64,000 nucleotides of DNA, taken from positions 806,001 through 870,000 of the forward strand of contig JAFEVB010000010.1 in the NCBI GenBank assembly GCA_032629725.1, read 5' to 3'. Below, in pieces: positions 44,656-55,208 of this stretch. The translations under genes were made by a program, and so were the position numbers. Source of the stretch: Gremmenia infestans. Its lineage: Eukaryota > Ascomycota > Leotiomycetes > Helotiales > Hamatocanthoscyphaceae. The notes under the pieces were generated by a model. It searched no databases. It was not told the origin of the DNA and saw only the letters and a program-made list of their open reading frames with translations. How positions within the stretch are numbered: position 1 is the stretch's first letter; each line of letters opens with the position of its first letter.

Positions 44656-46639
44656 ATGTCCTTCGGCTTCTCGATTGGCGATATTGTCCTACTCGCTCAA
44701 ATTGCCCGACAAACCTATCGCAACTGCAAGGAAGCAGGTGGTGAATATTTGGAAATTGCGACTGAAGTTCGAAGTCTGTACAGTGTCCTGAAGTCTGTCC
44801 ACAAGGAGGCAACGAGACCAGGCTCGAGTCTAGCCCGCGAGAATTCGACAGCCGCCTCTAACCTGACACTTATTTCCGACGGGTGCCGTGGAGTTCTGGA
44901 CAACCTTGACCGACTTCTCACAAAGTATAGCAGTCTGCAAGATGGAGTCGAAGGCAGTCGCCCGAGGAAAATTTGGCATCAAATATGGTTTGGCGCAGAG
45001 CTGGAAGAATTGGGTAAATACCGTGCAAAGATTGTCACCTACACCTCGATGCTAGCTGTCTTCTTGGATTCCTTGCAACTTGCTGCCGTCGAGAAAGTTG
45101 ATAACAGAGTCGAGGTGGGATTCAACAGAGTACTGGATCGCATGGATGGATTCGAAGATATGAGGAAAGCCATCTTAGATATTGCCACCCACGCGCGAGT
45201 TGCGCAACGGCGTGGGTCTGTGTCCGCCCTTGATTCTCAAATGTCATTATCTACATATGCAGGTGATGACAAGAACGTGTGGAGACGCTTCCGCACCGAG
45301 ATGATGTCTCTGGGCTTCCGCAGCGGTTCTCTCGATCGACATATGGATGTCTTGCAGGCATACATGATGAGATTGGACCAGAGTGGAATTTTGGACGAGG
45401 CGGCCATTCAGTCAGCTAATGATCAGCCTCCTTGGTGGATGAATGCCACTTTCCGTCTCACAAATACATCCCTACCTAGGCCTGACGTTGTGCCTGACCT
45501 TTCTGAAAAGGATGATGAGAAGTTGGTGACTGAAAGGCCGAATCAGCAGGTATCAAATGGAGCAGACAATAATGATCGGGAAGATCATGAGGCGCAAATA
45601 AGACAGTATTCGGAGGTACGAGGGCCAGAGAGTGTTGTTCAAGAACAGATTCTGGGAGATACAGTTAAATCTGAGTCCGAAATCAGCGCAGATTCCATTC
45701 ACTCAAGACCTCCATCACCACAAACTACTTCAAATCAACTACGCTTCAAAAAACGTCAAAAACCAGGTTGGTAGCGATATTTCCAGTCATTTACCTCCAA
45801 TCTAGGTCCAAAGAGGGCGAGAAGTCACGAGCAACCCCGAGTAATCCAGCCAGAATAGTGGCCAAACCGAGGAGCAACGTCCAGGAAATAATACACCCGT
45901 CCAAAACCAACGAAGCTATATGGCAAAATGGCTAAGTGCCTTTTCTGATGAATTTGCTACAGACGCGGAGGAGTCGGAATTTATCACAACGGCGGAGCTT
46001 GCAACAGCACCGGCTAAGAGGCGAACACCTCTTCCACCCTATGCCGATTCATATCATTCGGAACTTGAAGATTCAGATCCAATGTCAAGTCAAGCAACTT
46101 TAATCAGGCCTACCAATAATCGACGTTCGCGCTCTAGATATAATACGCGTCGACCGGTATCTCCACGCTTTTCCACTGCATCAGTTGGTTCCAACTCGAG
46201 CTATAGGACTGTCCGTGTGAACGAAGTTTACCCCAGAAAGGTTCGAAAAAATCCTTTCACTAGGGACGAGGAAAATAAACTCTATTTGGAGTTGGATAAA
46301 GAACGAATAAAGAGAAATCCGAGGGCAGAAGATGAAAGAGGCCGCAACAAACCAAAGGAGACGCCTTCCGAATACAGACGCTCAGAAGATACCTTTTCTG
46401 AAATGAAAAACGTCAAATTCGACAGTATTGATAGTTCAGACTCAGAGACCTGGGACGGCGACACGCACATAACCACAAAGAATTACAAGTACCAAGAAGC
46501 AGCAAGGGCTGTTGTACTTGCAGGAGCTACTGAAGCTTTCCGTATGAGGAATCAGCCTGGGGACTGGATGGCTCCTAAGGGAACACGCATACTTACAGGA
46601 GCTATCGGTGGGCTTGTGGCCCGAGTTGTAAAAGAATAG
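44656..46639 (+). CDS. Protein with fungal STAND-type N-terminal region and a Gly-zipper-like C-terminus
   Basis: The preferred model is join(44656..45770, 45850..46639), 634 residues. The first part starts MSFGFSIGDIVLLAQIARQT and has the helical layout of the fungal N-terminal domain found on NACHT/STAND and related proteins (CKEAGGEYLEIATEVRSL, LASLQLAAVEK-type helices). The second part begins in a Gln-rich linker, has an acidic middle, and ends YQEAARAVVLAGATEAFRMR-NQPGDWMAPKGTRILTGAIG. I recall that GATEAFRxR...GxKGxRILTAAIG ending from many fungal proteins of this class. The intron is uncertain: donor GTAGCG at 45771 is weak but is the only pair I found that keeps both frames; two separate genes remain possible. 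There is no NACHT or kinase domain. A role in non-self recognition is inferred from the family context only. Confidence 0.65.
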
Positions 46640-47087
46640 GCTCCTAGAAAAGCCGCTTATCAAGTTCCTACACACAAAGAGCGCGTCAAGCGGGGTAATA
46701 AGGTCTCTGGTTTGAGCGAATTGCTTTCTGAACTGTTTTAATTATTAGTCTATCACTTGGAGGGAAAGCAGAGTTATCTATCCAGGGGACTTTTGTGTTT
46801 CTAACCAAATGTAATTAGGAGAGACCTGTTAAGCTTTGCATTGATAGAGGAACGGTTGTCTTGTTGCAGACGAAGAAATTGGTTCGAGAAATACCAACTT
46901 ATCACATCATTGATAATCAGGAGACATGAACCTTTGGCAAAACCTCGGCGTTCAAATATATTCAAATGCTAGTATAAGCGAATAATATAAGAGTAAGAAT
47001 TCCTATTTCAGAGACCATCTAGCAGAAAGTGTTTACCTCATAAGTATCATCATTAAACATATATCTACATTTACATCGTTACATTTA
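46640..47087. other. Convergent intergenic region
   Basis: About 450 nt of AT-rich 3' flanks, with TATTCAAATATATTC-type words near 46955-46970. I see no gene. Confidence 0.5.
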
Positions 47088-49984
47088 TCATAATATCCAG
47101 ATAGTTCCAAAGCAAGCCATCCAAACAAGACCGACACCCGTGACTTCTCTAGCATCTACCCTCCCCATCCCACCTGTAAAGTACGTCTGATTAGATCCGC
47201 CCGCCGCCGTTGGACTCGCACCTCCCCCAGCAAGCCCTCCAATCGTCACAATCGCACTCCCAATACCATTCGAAGTCGCCGTTCCCAGAAAGCTCGCAAC
47301 AGGTTCCGTACTACCGCCAACGACAACACTCTGTCCACCCGTTGCTAGACTCACAACAGTTCCACTGACCGTTACTGCCGCTCCGCCAGCAACGAGCGTC
47401 TGGCTCGCAACCAAATACTGGCTCGTTCCATCCACAACAATAGCAGCTCCCGAAGGCGACAACGAATACGTCTGACCAGAGACAACGAGCGTAGATCCAG
47501 GGAGTAACGTCTGTGAACCGACGAGTAGGAGCGGGGTGCCGGCAGAGGAAGTTGTATGTAGACCCGTTGGTACAGGAGCTAGAGAAGACGTAACGCCGTT
47601 GATGAGAACGGCGCTACCACCGGAGGCAATTGCGTATGTTGTTCCGGAGACGACGAGGGCTGAGGATCCAGGCAGGAGAGTCTGGGATCCGACTTGGAGA
47701 AGCGTGGCGCTGTTGGAGGCGATGAGTTGGGGTGTTGGCGCGGGGGTTATGGAGGATGGGACGTTGTTTACTAGCACAGTGTTGCCGCTGGAATGGAGAC
47801 TGTAGGTCGTTCCGCTGACTGTTATGGGTGCTCCTCCTGCTGTGGCGACTTGGGAACCAATGGCAAAGGTCGATACACTCTCAGCAGCTGTTGGAATTGG
47901 TAGTGCTATAGTCGAGATTCCATTGATGATTATTGCGCTTGCCGAGGGGGGGAGGCTATATGTCGTTCCGCTGACTGTTATAGGTGATCCCCCCGCTGTG
48001 GCAATTTGGGAACCAATAGCAAAGGTCGATACAATCTCAGTAGCCGCTGTAGTTGCAAGTCCTGTGGTCGAAATCCCATTAATTGCGCTTGCGGAAGGCA
48101 GGGGAGAAGTGTTCTGGGACGGGCTTGCTTGTTCAGTGCTAGCTGTAGGCGCCACGGCAACTGCAGTGCTTGGATCTACGGCTACCTGCGTGCTGGATTT
48201 GGGAGCAGGGTCAGCAGACGGACTAGATGATGCTAGAAGTGTATTGCTGAGGCTTGAGGATTGGGTTTCAAGCTCCGCTGGCACGCTCGTACTTGAGGGA
48301 AGTGCGGATTCTTTGGAAGCAGACGTAGGAGTTGGTGTGGGTGCTACTGCAGATGGCGTTGGGGTAGCAGACACAGTCACTGGGGCAGGTGTTCCAGCTG
48401 GCGTCGCTGTAGACGACGAAGCTGGAATGGACGTGAAAGCGACAAGCCCAGTGCCCTTGGTCAGCGTGGAAGGCGGATCAAAGAAGGCTTTGATGCCGTC
48501 TATACACGTCGAAAACTTGGGCTCGAAGTTGTATACTTGAGTTGGGACAGAAACCCAGGGGGAACATGGGTTATAGACGCAAGTAAATTCGTTGAGAGGC
48601 ATACCGAGGCAGCCAAACCTGAAGAGACTGGTTAGTAAACGTGGACTAGAATGCAATAGTGATTTCCCTTACCCGCAGGAAATATCGCTAGCAGATGCAT
48701 AATCTGATTCGGCTGTATACTTGGTCGTATCATTTGAAGCGTAGTGACTCCACCACGATGTTGTCACTTCTGTGCATTTGCCATTCCTAACGGGAGGTTA
48801 GCTAAGGTTTTCACCTAACAGGGGTCTGAGAACATACGCAGCAACATAGTCAAAAGTTTCCCAAGGGCCGTTGGGAGTAGCATGAGTACAGTAATCGACG
48901 TTCAGATCACTCGCATCGGAGGCAGCGTAGTAATTTCTTTGGGTGGACAAAGCAGTGGGCTCAAAAGCTACAGTTTTATCCAACATTGCCGAACCCTTAT
49001 AAAAACGTCAGCGCCATATTCTTGCTGTTAAATTACCCAGGAAAGGAGCATTTTGAGTCAAGACTAGTCCCTTAATAGCTCCAAAAGAACAAATGTGGTA
49101 CGCTTCATGCTTCGGCTGCTTGCCCGAACGATGAAGGGGGAGAGACTTACAACTGAGCCACACATATCTGTTGCTCCAACACTTTCAAATACAACATAGA
49201 CCGAAGGTGATACACTTTTTTTTATCTGGTTAGAATCGATTTACACCAAAGTAGTTTTTGCACTCACAATGTGAAGTTTGTACCAGTATCAATCAAAGTT
49301 GCAACTGCAGGCGTAGGTGCTGGCGTAGGCCACATCAAAACTGAAACGGACCCTCCCTGGAAAGTTTGGAGACTTAGTATTACTCTTGAATCCACCAAAG
49401 TAGAGAAAATTGTTATTTCCTTACCAATAGTGTACAATTCAAGCAGCAAGGCGCACTTGGTGTGAACGAAAAATGATCCTGGAAATCGGTCCAATAAACC
49501 GTAGGGCTAGTATTTATCTCTTGAGTCGTAACAACAGCCGTCGCAAAAAAAGCCGACACCGAACTCGTCCATAGAGAGCCGCACATACTCGCAAGCGAAG
49601 GGTTTGCGGGTACAATATTCAGCGGATATTGGGTGGTATTATAAGGATCACCAGAAGGGTTGAATCCAATCGCTTCTGGGTTTCCTGATCGGTAGCAATC
49701 GTGCCATTCCTCATCATATGCTGCAGAGCAGGCATTTACGTCGAAGGAGCCGGTAGAAACCTTAAACGTAGGGCTGGGTGTGATCGTCGGAGAAGTCGCC
49801 GGGGATGTTGTATTGGCAATGGCACCTTAGTGCAGTAGCGTTAGCACAAGCAAATCAGCGAGTTGAGGCTCCGAATATATATCTTACGATTTTTCAGAGG
49901 AATCCTATTTCCTACTACCGGTGTGCCAAAGAAGAGTACTGCTTGTGCGACAGCCAAAACCTGGACAAAATTCATGACAACCAT
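47088..49984 (-). CDS. GPI-type, Ser/Thr-rich cell-surface protein with tandem 40-residue repeats
   Basis: Seven exons on the minus strand, 49888..49984, 49425..49825, 49268..49356, 49151..49214, 48838..48995, 48673..48786 and 47088..48618, give 817 residues, in frame throughout. The signal peptide is MVVMNFVQVLAVAQAVLFFG. The N-terminal half is Cys-containing and globular (WHDCYRSGNPEAIGFNPSGD, YVVFESVGATDMCGSV, FGCLGMPLNEFTCVYNPC), resembling fungal secreted proteins of unknown function. A Ser/Thr/Pro-rich spacer follows. Five repeats of about 40 residues then occur, each with a GSQ...PITVSGTTYSL...INGIS pattern. The C-terminus has a hydrophobic tail, TGVGLVWMACFGTIWIL, after a small-residue stretch, suiting a GPI-attachment signal. 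The intron between 48996 and 49150 is the least certain because an open segment inside it could be an extra exon. Probably cell-wall or adhesin-like. Confidence 0.82.
47285..48035 (-). repeat. Five tandem protein repeats of about 40 residues
   Basis: Within the surface-protein gene, units read GSQIATAGGSPITVSGTTYS, GSQVATAGGAPITVSGTTYS, GSQTLLPGSSALVVSGTTYA, GSQTLLPGSTLVVSGQTYSL and ASQTLVAGGAAVTVSGTVVS, each followed by a Ser/Ala stretch and an (I/V)NGxxS-like end. The first two and the third and fourth are the most alike, suggesting duplication in pairs. Confidence 0.85.
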
Positions 49985-52043
49985 TATTCACACCTCTTTC
50001 GCATAAGTTCTAGTTTGAACGAGTGATACAGTGGAAGACGAAAATACGAAGCTTTAAAATGCGGGCCGAAGCCCTTCATATACCGGTACGCCGCATAAGC
50101 AGATCTGCTGTGCCTCTTCTTTACGTGCTAGGACAGGGTATGTATTTACGTAGATAAGCATGCTGACCCTGGCGAAGCCATATTACTAGTCTACTTGCAG
50201 GCGCTTAAAGTCTTTAACCTGATAACCTCATAATAATAACTAGTAAAGAGATTAGGCATCAGATAATCGTCTCAGCCTAATCATAAAAAGTATTAATCTA
50301 CGAAATAAAAGCTTATGATAAAGTTTTCTATAAAAGTCTAATAAGTCTGAATATTTAAGTCTTGTGTATACCCCTGTGTATCTATGTGAAAAGACTATTA
50401 CCTAACCTTGTAATTGAAGTACCACTATACCAGCCTGTAGCCAATCAAACAAATGTCCGTTAATGCCCCTGGTGAAAAAGTGTCCTAAACACGGCCCTTT
50501 TCAGGGGTTCATAGCTTGAGAGCAACGCACTATAATGGATAAGCGCTCGCTAAAGTGCCTTTATCCAAAGAACATCTTTATGACCCGACTAGTGGGTCGT
50601 AAAAGTCCTCCTGTGGTTTATGTCATGCGTATGCTTGATTTATACTTCAACTCACTTGAAATAGAGAACCCGGTTTTATTATTAGCAGCCAGTCTAGACT
50701 TATCCAGCGCTAGCGGCTTATAAGCTTAAGCTCTATAAATCACCCTCTGTCAGAATCAAGGAGACAGATCACGTGGATCGCATGTACTACTAATATCCGT
50801 CAGGCAGAATTTGCAAAGAAAAACTATTATAACTAATTGCGGATTGTATATATTGCTTCTATAAATGGAACTTGCTTTGCATAATGCGCAGACTGTTGAA
50901 AACTGCTTTCCTTCCATTAAACCATAAAGTCTTGGGAATTGCAAACAGCTCGCAATCATTGAACTGGATTTCTAGCTGGACATGAATCACCTACTGAAAA
51001 ATTGAGTGTGTCCATCGGATTTGAACTTGTAGTGCGAGGAGATTGCTGGAATGCTTTGGTCGTCCCTTGTTTTCTTTATTGGCCTGTGGTGTAGTTTGCG
51101 TTGCTTTACGGATGTATCAAGCGCAGGGAGAATATTGCGACAGGTGTCTGTAATGGTAATTGGCGGTGGGGAAAGTGGTCAGGAAACATTCGTGATCTTT
51201 GTACTTGGTAGAATCAGCTCAATTAAATCGCATAGATTTTCTGGACTTTAAATCTAGGAGATAGTTAGGAAAGACAGACATCGAGGTATAATTGACGACT
51301 GTGCTAATAAACCCCAGAGTATAGAAAAGGGGTAGAATCTGACCCTCGGTTAATTGCTGTGCATTATTTGTGAACGCCAAGCTCCGAGGCTAGCATACTC
51401 TTATGCATGCATAATTCATGGCGACCCCAAATATTATTCTGAACCTCAACTCACGAAAAGCATCAACAGCTGCAAACCCCACCATCTTCCGAAACGAGTA
51501 ATAAATATACCAGACACATATCAGGTACGTGGATACTTTGATTCTATCTGAAGACTGTTTGCGATTTTCCCTTCATCGCAATGGGCGGAAATGTGTCATT
51601 TCATATGAAAGCAGAGGCGAAGCTCTCAGATGAGCAGCTCACTCACATCTACCTATGAGATCCTTCCCCGAGCTATGACCTAAAAGAGCCGAATCTCATC
51701 TTCCAGAAAAAATAGCGGAGAAACGATTGGTGACAGTTTGATCCGTCAATTATACAATTGCTCTTCCGTCGCGCTCAACGTCCTCTTCATTCCACATGCA
51801 TGTCGCAAAGAGCCATGAAATATGGCTAACAGCTGAACTTTTAGGGAGTTCTCGTTGTAGTCTTCATATTATCGCAATTCCAATCGCTGTATTATATACT
51901 GGTGAACTGGGAAAAGCACTCGTTGGCTCAGAGGGTCCATCTGCGCGATGCATTGAAACTTTCGTTTGCCAACCTCCTCGATATATCGACCATCAATTCA
52001 ACATTACACAGCCTTGCCATAAGCAACACGTATCTCAGTTGAG
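49985..52043. other. Gene-free, AT-rich 2-kb stretch
   Basis: No supported gene. About 50150-50760 is notably rich in TA and TAA words (CTAATAAGTC, ATAAAAG, TTATTATTAG), the look of DNA altered by repeat-induced point mutation. 50920-52040 is more ordinary and contains only short unsupported frames. Confidence 0.45.
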
Positions 52044-53482
52044 ATGGAGACCACAGGCGTAGATCTCACTGCTGGATCAGGCCAGCTCTCAACCACTCTA
52101 TCATGGCAGTAAGTGCTCGACTCGTCTCATATCTCAGCCTTATGAGTCGCTAACCTCTCATAGCGAGCCTCATCCTCATTTCGTGATTCTTTTCATCGGC
52201 CCCGACGAGGTCGTATTTGGTATTCAGAAGGATCTTCTTTGCGCCCAGTCCCCATACTTCCGTGACGAACTTGCGAAAGAGGGCGATAACAAAGTCGAGT
52301 ATGTCCTCAAAGTGCCCGATACGACCGTCGAGATATTCGGGTGCTTTCAGAATTTCATTTATACAGGCGAAATTTATAATAGGCGTGGCGGGAAGGACAT
52401 GCCTGAATACACACTTTTGCTCGGCGTTTGGAAGCTCGCGACAAAGCTGCAGATGGCGCCTTTGCGCATCGCTGTTTTGGATAGCATGGCGGAGCGCCGC
52501 CAACGAACCAACATGATTCCTGGCATTGAACTACTGGAAGCTGCCTGGAAGGAGACAGAACAAGGCAGTGGCCTTCGTAAGATGCTCATAGAATGGTCAG
52601 CAGAACACAGTGAGTATTCAAACATTTCATTCCTCAGTGTCCATTCCGTTGATCTTGTTGAATACGCCCGTCTCATTCGTAGGACTTTTTGCTCATGCTA
52701 GAATGAACTGTCCCTAATATTACACAGTGCGGTCCTCTCCTTACGTTCGTAATGATTTTGCCCGATCGCTTCCCAAGGAAATTCTGAGTGAGCTTGTTAT
52801 TGTTATGAGCGAACTCCCAACAACGTCCGCCAAAAAGTCTGTAAAGATGGACCCTCCGATCAGCGCCACCACTCCCTCCAATCAACACCTCAATCACCCC
52901 CGCCCCATCGATATCGACGGCGATCAGCCTCGTCCAACTAAACGTGCCCGTAAATTCGAATCCGGTCCCTTGACTGGCGCTCCAGATGAAGAATTCGAAA
53001 TCAAGCCCGTCGTCAAGAAGCAAGCTCGCCGCTCTGAACCTGGCCGCCGTGTCAACCGCCGTGCAACCAACCAGACTCCTGGTCCAAAAGATCCATCGGA
53101 AATAGATCCAGAGACGGACATGATCTACTGCAAAGAACTTATCAGCCGTATGCTCTCAGGTCCCGGCTTCTGGACACGTCTGGTCAGACCGTTCAAGGAC
53201 CCCGTCGATCCCATCGCCCACAATTGTCCTCAATACTTCAACGTCGTCAAGCATCCAATATGTCTGCGCGAGATCAAGGCCAAAATGGACAAGGGGAAGT
53301 ATGCTAGTTCTGCGGAATTCGAGGCTGACATTCGGCTCGTCTTTCAAAATTGCTTCGAGTACTGGCAACCACAGGATCAGGTCTTTAAAGACTGCGAGGC
53401 TTTTGAGAAGTACTTCAATGAGAAATGGAGCATGCGTCACAAGTGGACTCCACCAAGCATCAAGGCCGAGGCCATTGAGTAA
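52044..53482 (+). CDS. BTB/POZ-bromodomain fusion protein
   Basis: Three exons, 52044..52108, 52164..52609 and 52728..53482, give 421 residues, in frame. The BTB/POZ fold covers about residues 22-130: HPHFVILFIGPDEVVFGIQK, CAQSPYFRDEL, VFGCFQNFIYTGEI-type and LLGVWKLATKLQMAPLRIAV. A disordered linker has basic nuclear-localisation-like runs (RPTKRARKFE). The bromodomain occupies about residues 305-408: RPFKDPVDPIAHNCPQYFNV, VKHPICLREIKAKMDKGKYA, FEADIRLVFQNCFEYW and FEKYFNEKW. The BET-type Asn that hydrogen-bonds acetyl-lysine (YN) is Trp here (codon 53363-53365), so canonical acetyl-lysine reading is doubtful. BTB mediates dimerisation or Cullin-3 binding; combined with a bromodomain, a chromatin-linked adaptor role is inferred. 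Confidence 0.9.
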
Positions 53483-54297
53483 GCTAGGGTTGGCCCAATG
53501 TTTGCGGTCACTGCTGGGGCCACCCGGTTACCAGCATTCCTGGTTTATGGCGTTTTTGCAAGGCGGCATCGACTGCTGCATATTTCTTCTTGCTTCAGAT
53601 GGGATACTGTCTATCACTATTCTGGGGGTTTCCCAGCTGAACTCGTACTCGGCGTTTGGAGTTGATGGGTGTGGTCTATTAGGGCTGTCATCCGCTAATC
53701 TTGCAAATTGAGAGTTTGCAATTGCGTGATCAGTTTGTACCTACCGTATTAAAAGGCTGGTATCTTTCACGAGCCGAGCGTAATATGTATTTTAGTCATA
53801 AGTAATGAATCGGCCGAGTCCATGATACAAATTTATGGTTGCACGATATTCTATCTACTTTCGGAATGACTCCTCCAACTCCAGAAATTACTTGGCTTGT
53901 GTCAATGCAATGCAATACGTGTGAATACCTGTAGAGATTTTAGAGCCGATGTCGACAGTTTAAGACTATACTGCTATAGTGGGAGGGTGCAAGCATATGC
54001 TAGCGCGATCTATTTTGATATACAAGATAAACAGGTTCTGATTGGGAATTTTTCGAAGAGTTCTTGCAAGCGTTTCTTTTTTTATATAAAGTGTTACAGC
54101 TTTTTATGTTACGGGTCCGCCATATATCGCAAGGGGCCATTCACTTGAAAGATGCAGTAGCATAGCCTACTGGTAGCTCCGAAACGGCGGGATCATTCTT
54201 CCGGGGCTTTAATAATGTTCTTCCACCGGTGAGCAAAACACTCTACTTTGTGCCACAAAATTGACTTCTTGAGGCAGCAAAACACAAAGTCGCAAAG
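53483..54297. other. Intergenic region
   Basis: About 815 nt between two plus-strand genes, AT-rich from about 53730. I see no supported gene. Confidence 0.5.
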
Positions 54298-55208
54298 ATG
54301 GAGCAAGCTATCCAACCCAGCACCAACGCCATTATCAAAGCTCCCTTCAACCTCAAAGAGCTACCGCAAGAAATTCGCCTGAAGATCTTCGCGCACGACC
54401 TGGTACACTACCCCTCGGGCAACCCACCGGCACTTCTCGAGGCGCTCGCGGGAGATGAATTCTTTGTCGACGACTACATCAGAGCCGTGCGCTTATACAG
54501 CTATGGAGGAACAGACATGAATAACTTCAGGGTTACGAAGACGAATGTGCAGGCTTTCAACAGGATGCCCATGAAGCAGATGTTGAAAATCAAGCATTTC
54601 ACGCTTGTTATGAACACAGACAGGGAGTAAGTCAGGAGTATATTATTAGTGTTTAGCACAGTGTCCTATGTTAGGCGGGTAAAGCTGTCTTTGTCTCTAG
54701 TGAAAGGACGTGGCTAGTTCATGCTGCTGACTGGCTTGGAGTCTGCCCAAGTTGGAGAAGCTTCCAATTCACTGAGTAGCAATATGTCTCGCTGTCATGC
54801 TTTGGCCATGGAGAGTTTGACTTACGAGCTGTATGGATCCTGCGATTGAAACTAACTCTTAATAGTACAGACGAAAAAACCCCCACATACCTAAAATTCA
54901 ATAAATGCAAACTCAAGAACAACTTTGAAAGCATTATCATTGATTTTGGACAGTGTGTTGATAATCGTGATTGTTCCATTATGTGGGAATGGGCAATTTG
55001 GGCAGCCCAGGCTTCTAGCCAACCTTACAGGATTATCATCAGATACACAATGTTGGGCGGTCTTGAAACGGGGGTAACAAACTATAAATACCGCTGGGAT
55101 GAGTTGTTAGATATTCAGCCTACTTGCGAGTCCGACAAGGTCACTTATCTTACGTGTACTTGGGATAGAGGAGAGAAGATACTACGCCCAACCAGGCATC
55201 GAGGCTGA
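54298..55208 (+). CDS. F-box-like / 2EXR-type protein, probably frameshifted near the 3' end
   Basis: Two exons, 54298..54626 and 54866..55208, give 223 residues as read. The start MEQAIQPSTN leads to FNLKELPQEIRLKIFAHDLV, the LPxEIRxxIF signature of F-box-like and 2EXR proteins, at about residue 17. The intron is GTAAGT...AATAG, 239 nt, unusually long for this window. Exon 2 reads TPTYLKFNKCKLKNNFESII then VTYLTCTWDRGEKIL and stops. A better-looking continuation lies one base over from about 55170: RYYAQPGIEAEGAIESWKME, open to a TGA at 55380. The gene has probably suffered a one-base indel, or the true intron pattern differs. Function unknown. Confidence 0.5.

Noticed and set aside
47824..48540. 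238-codon plus-strand frame inside the surface-protein gene
   Set aside because: Antisense shadow of the repetitive Ser/Thr/Ala-rich coding region.
49020..49100. Possible extra exon (ICSFGAIKGLVLTQNAPFLG) in the surface-protein gene
   Set aside because: Its 3' junction cannot be joined in frame to the next exon, whereas skipping it gives a clean phase-0 junction.
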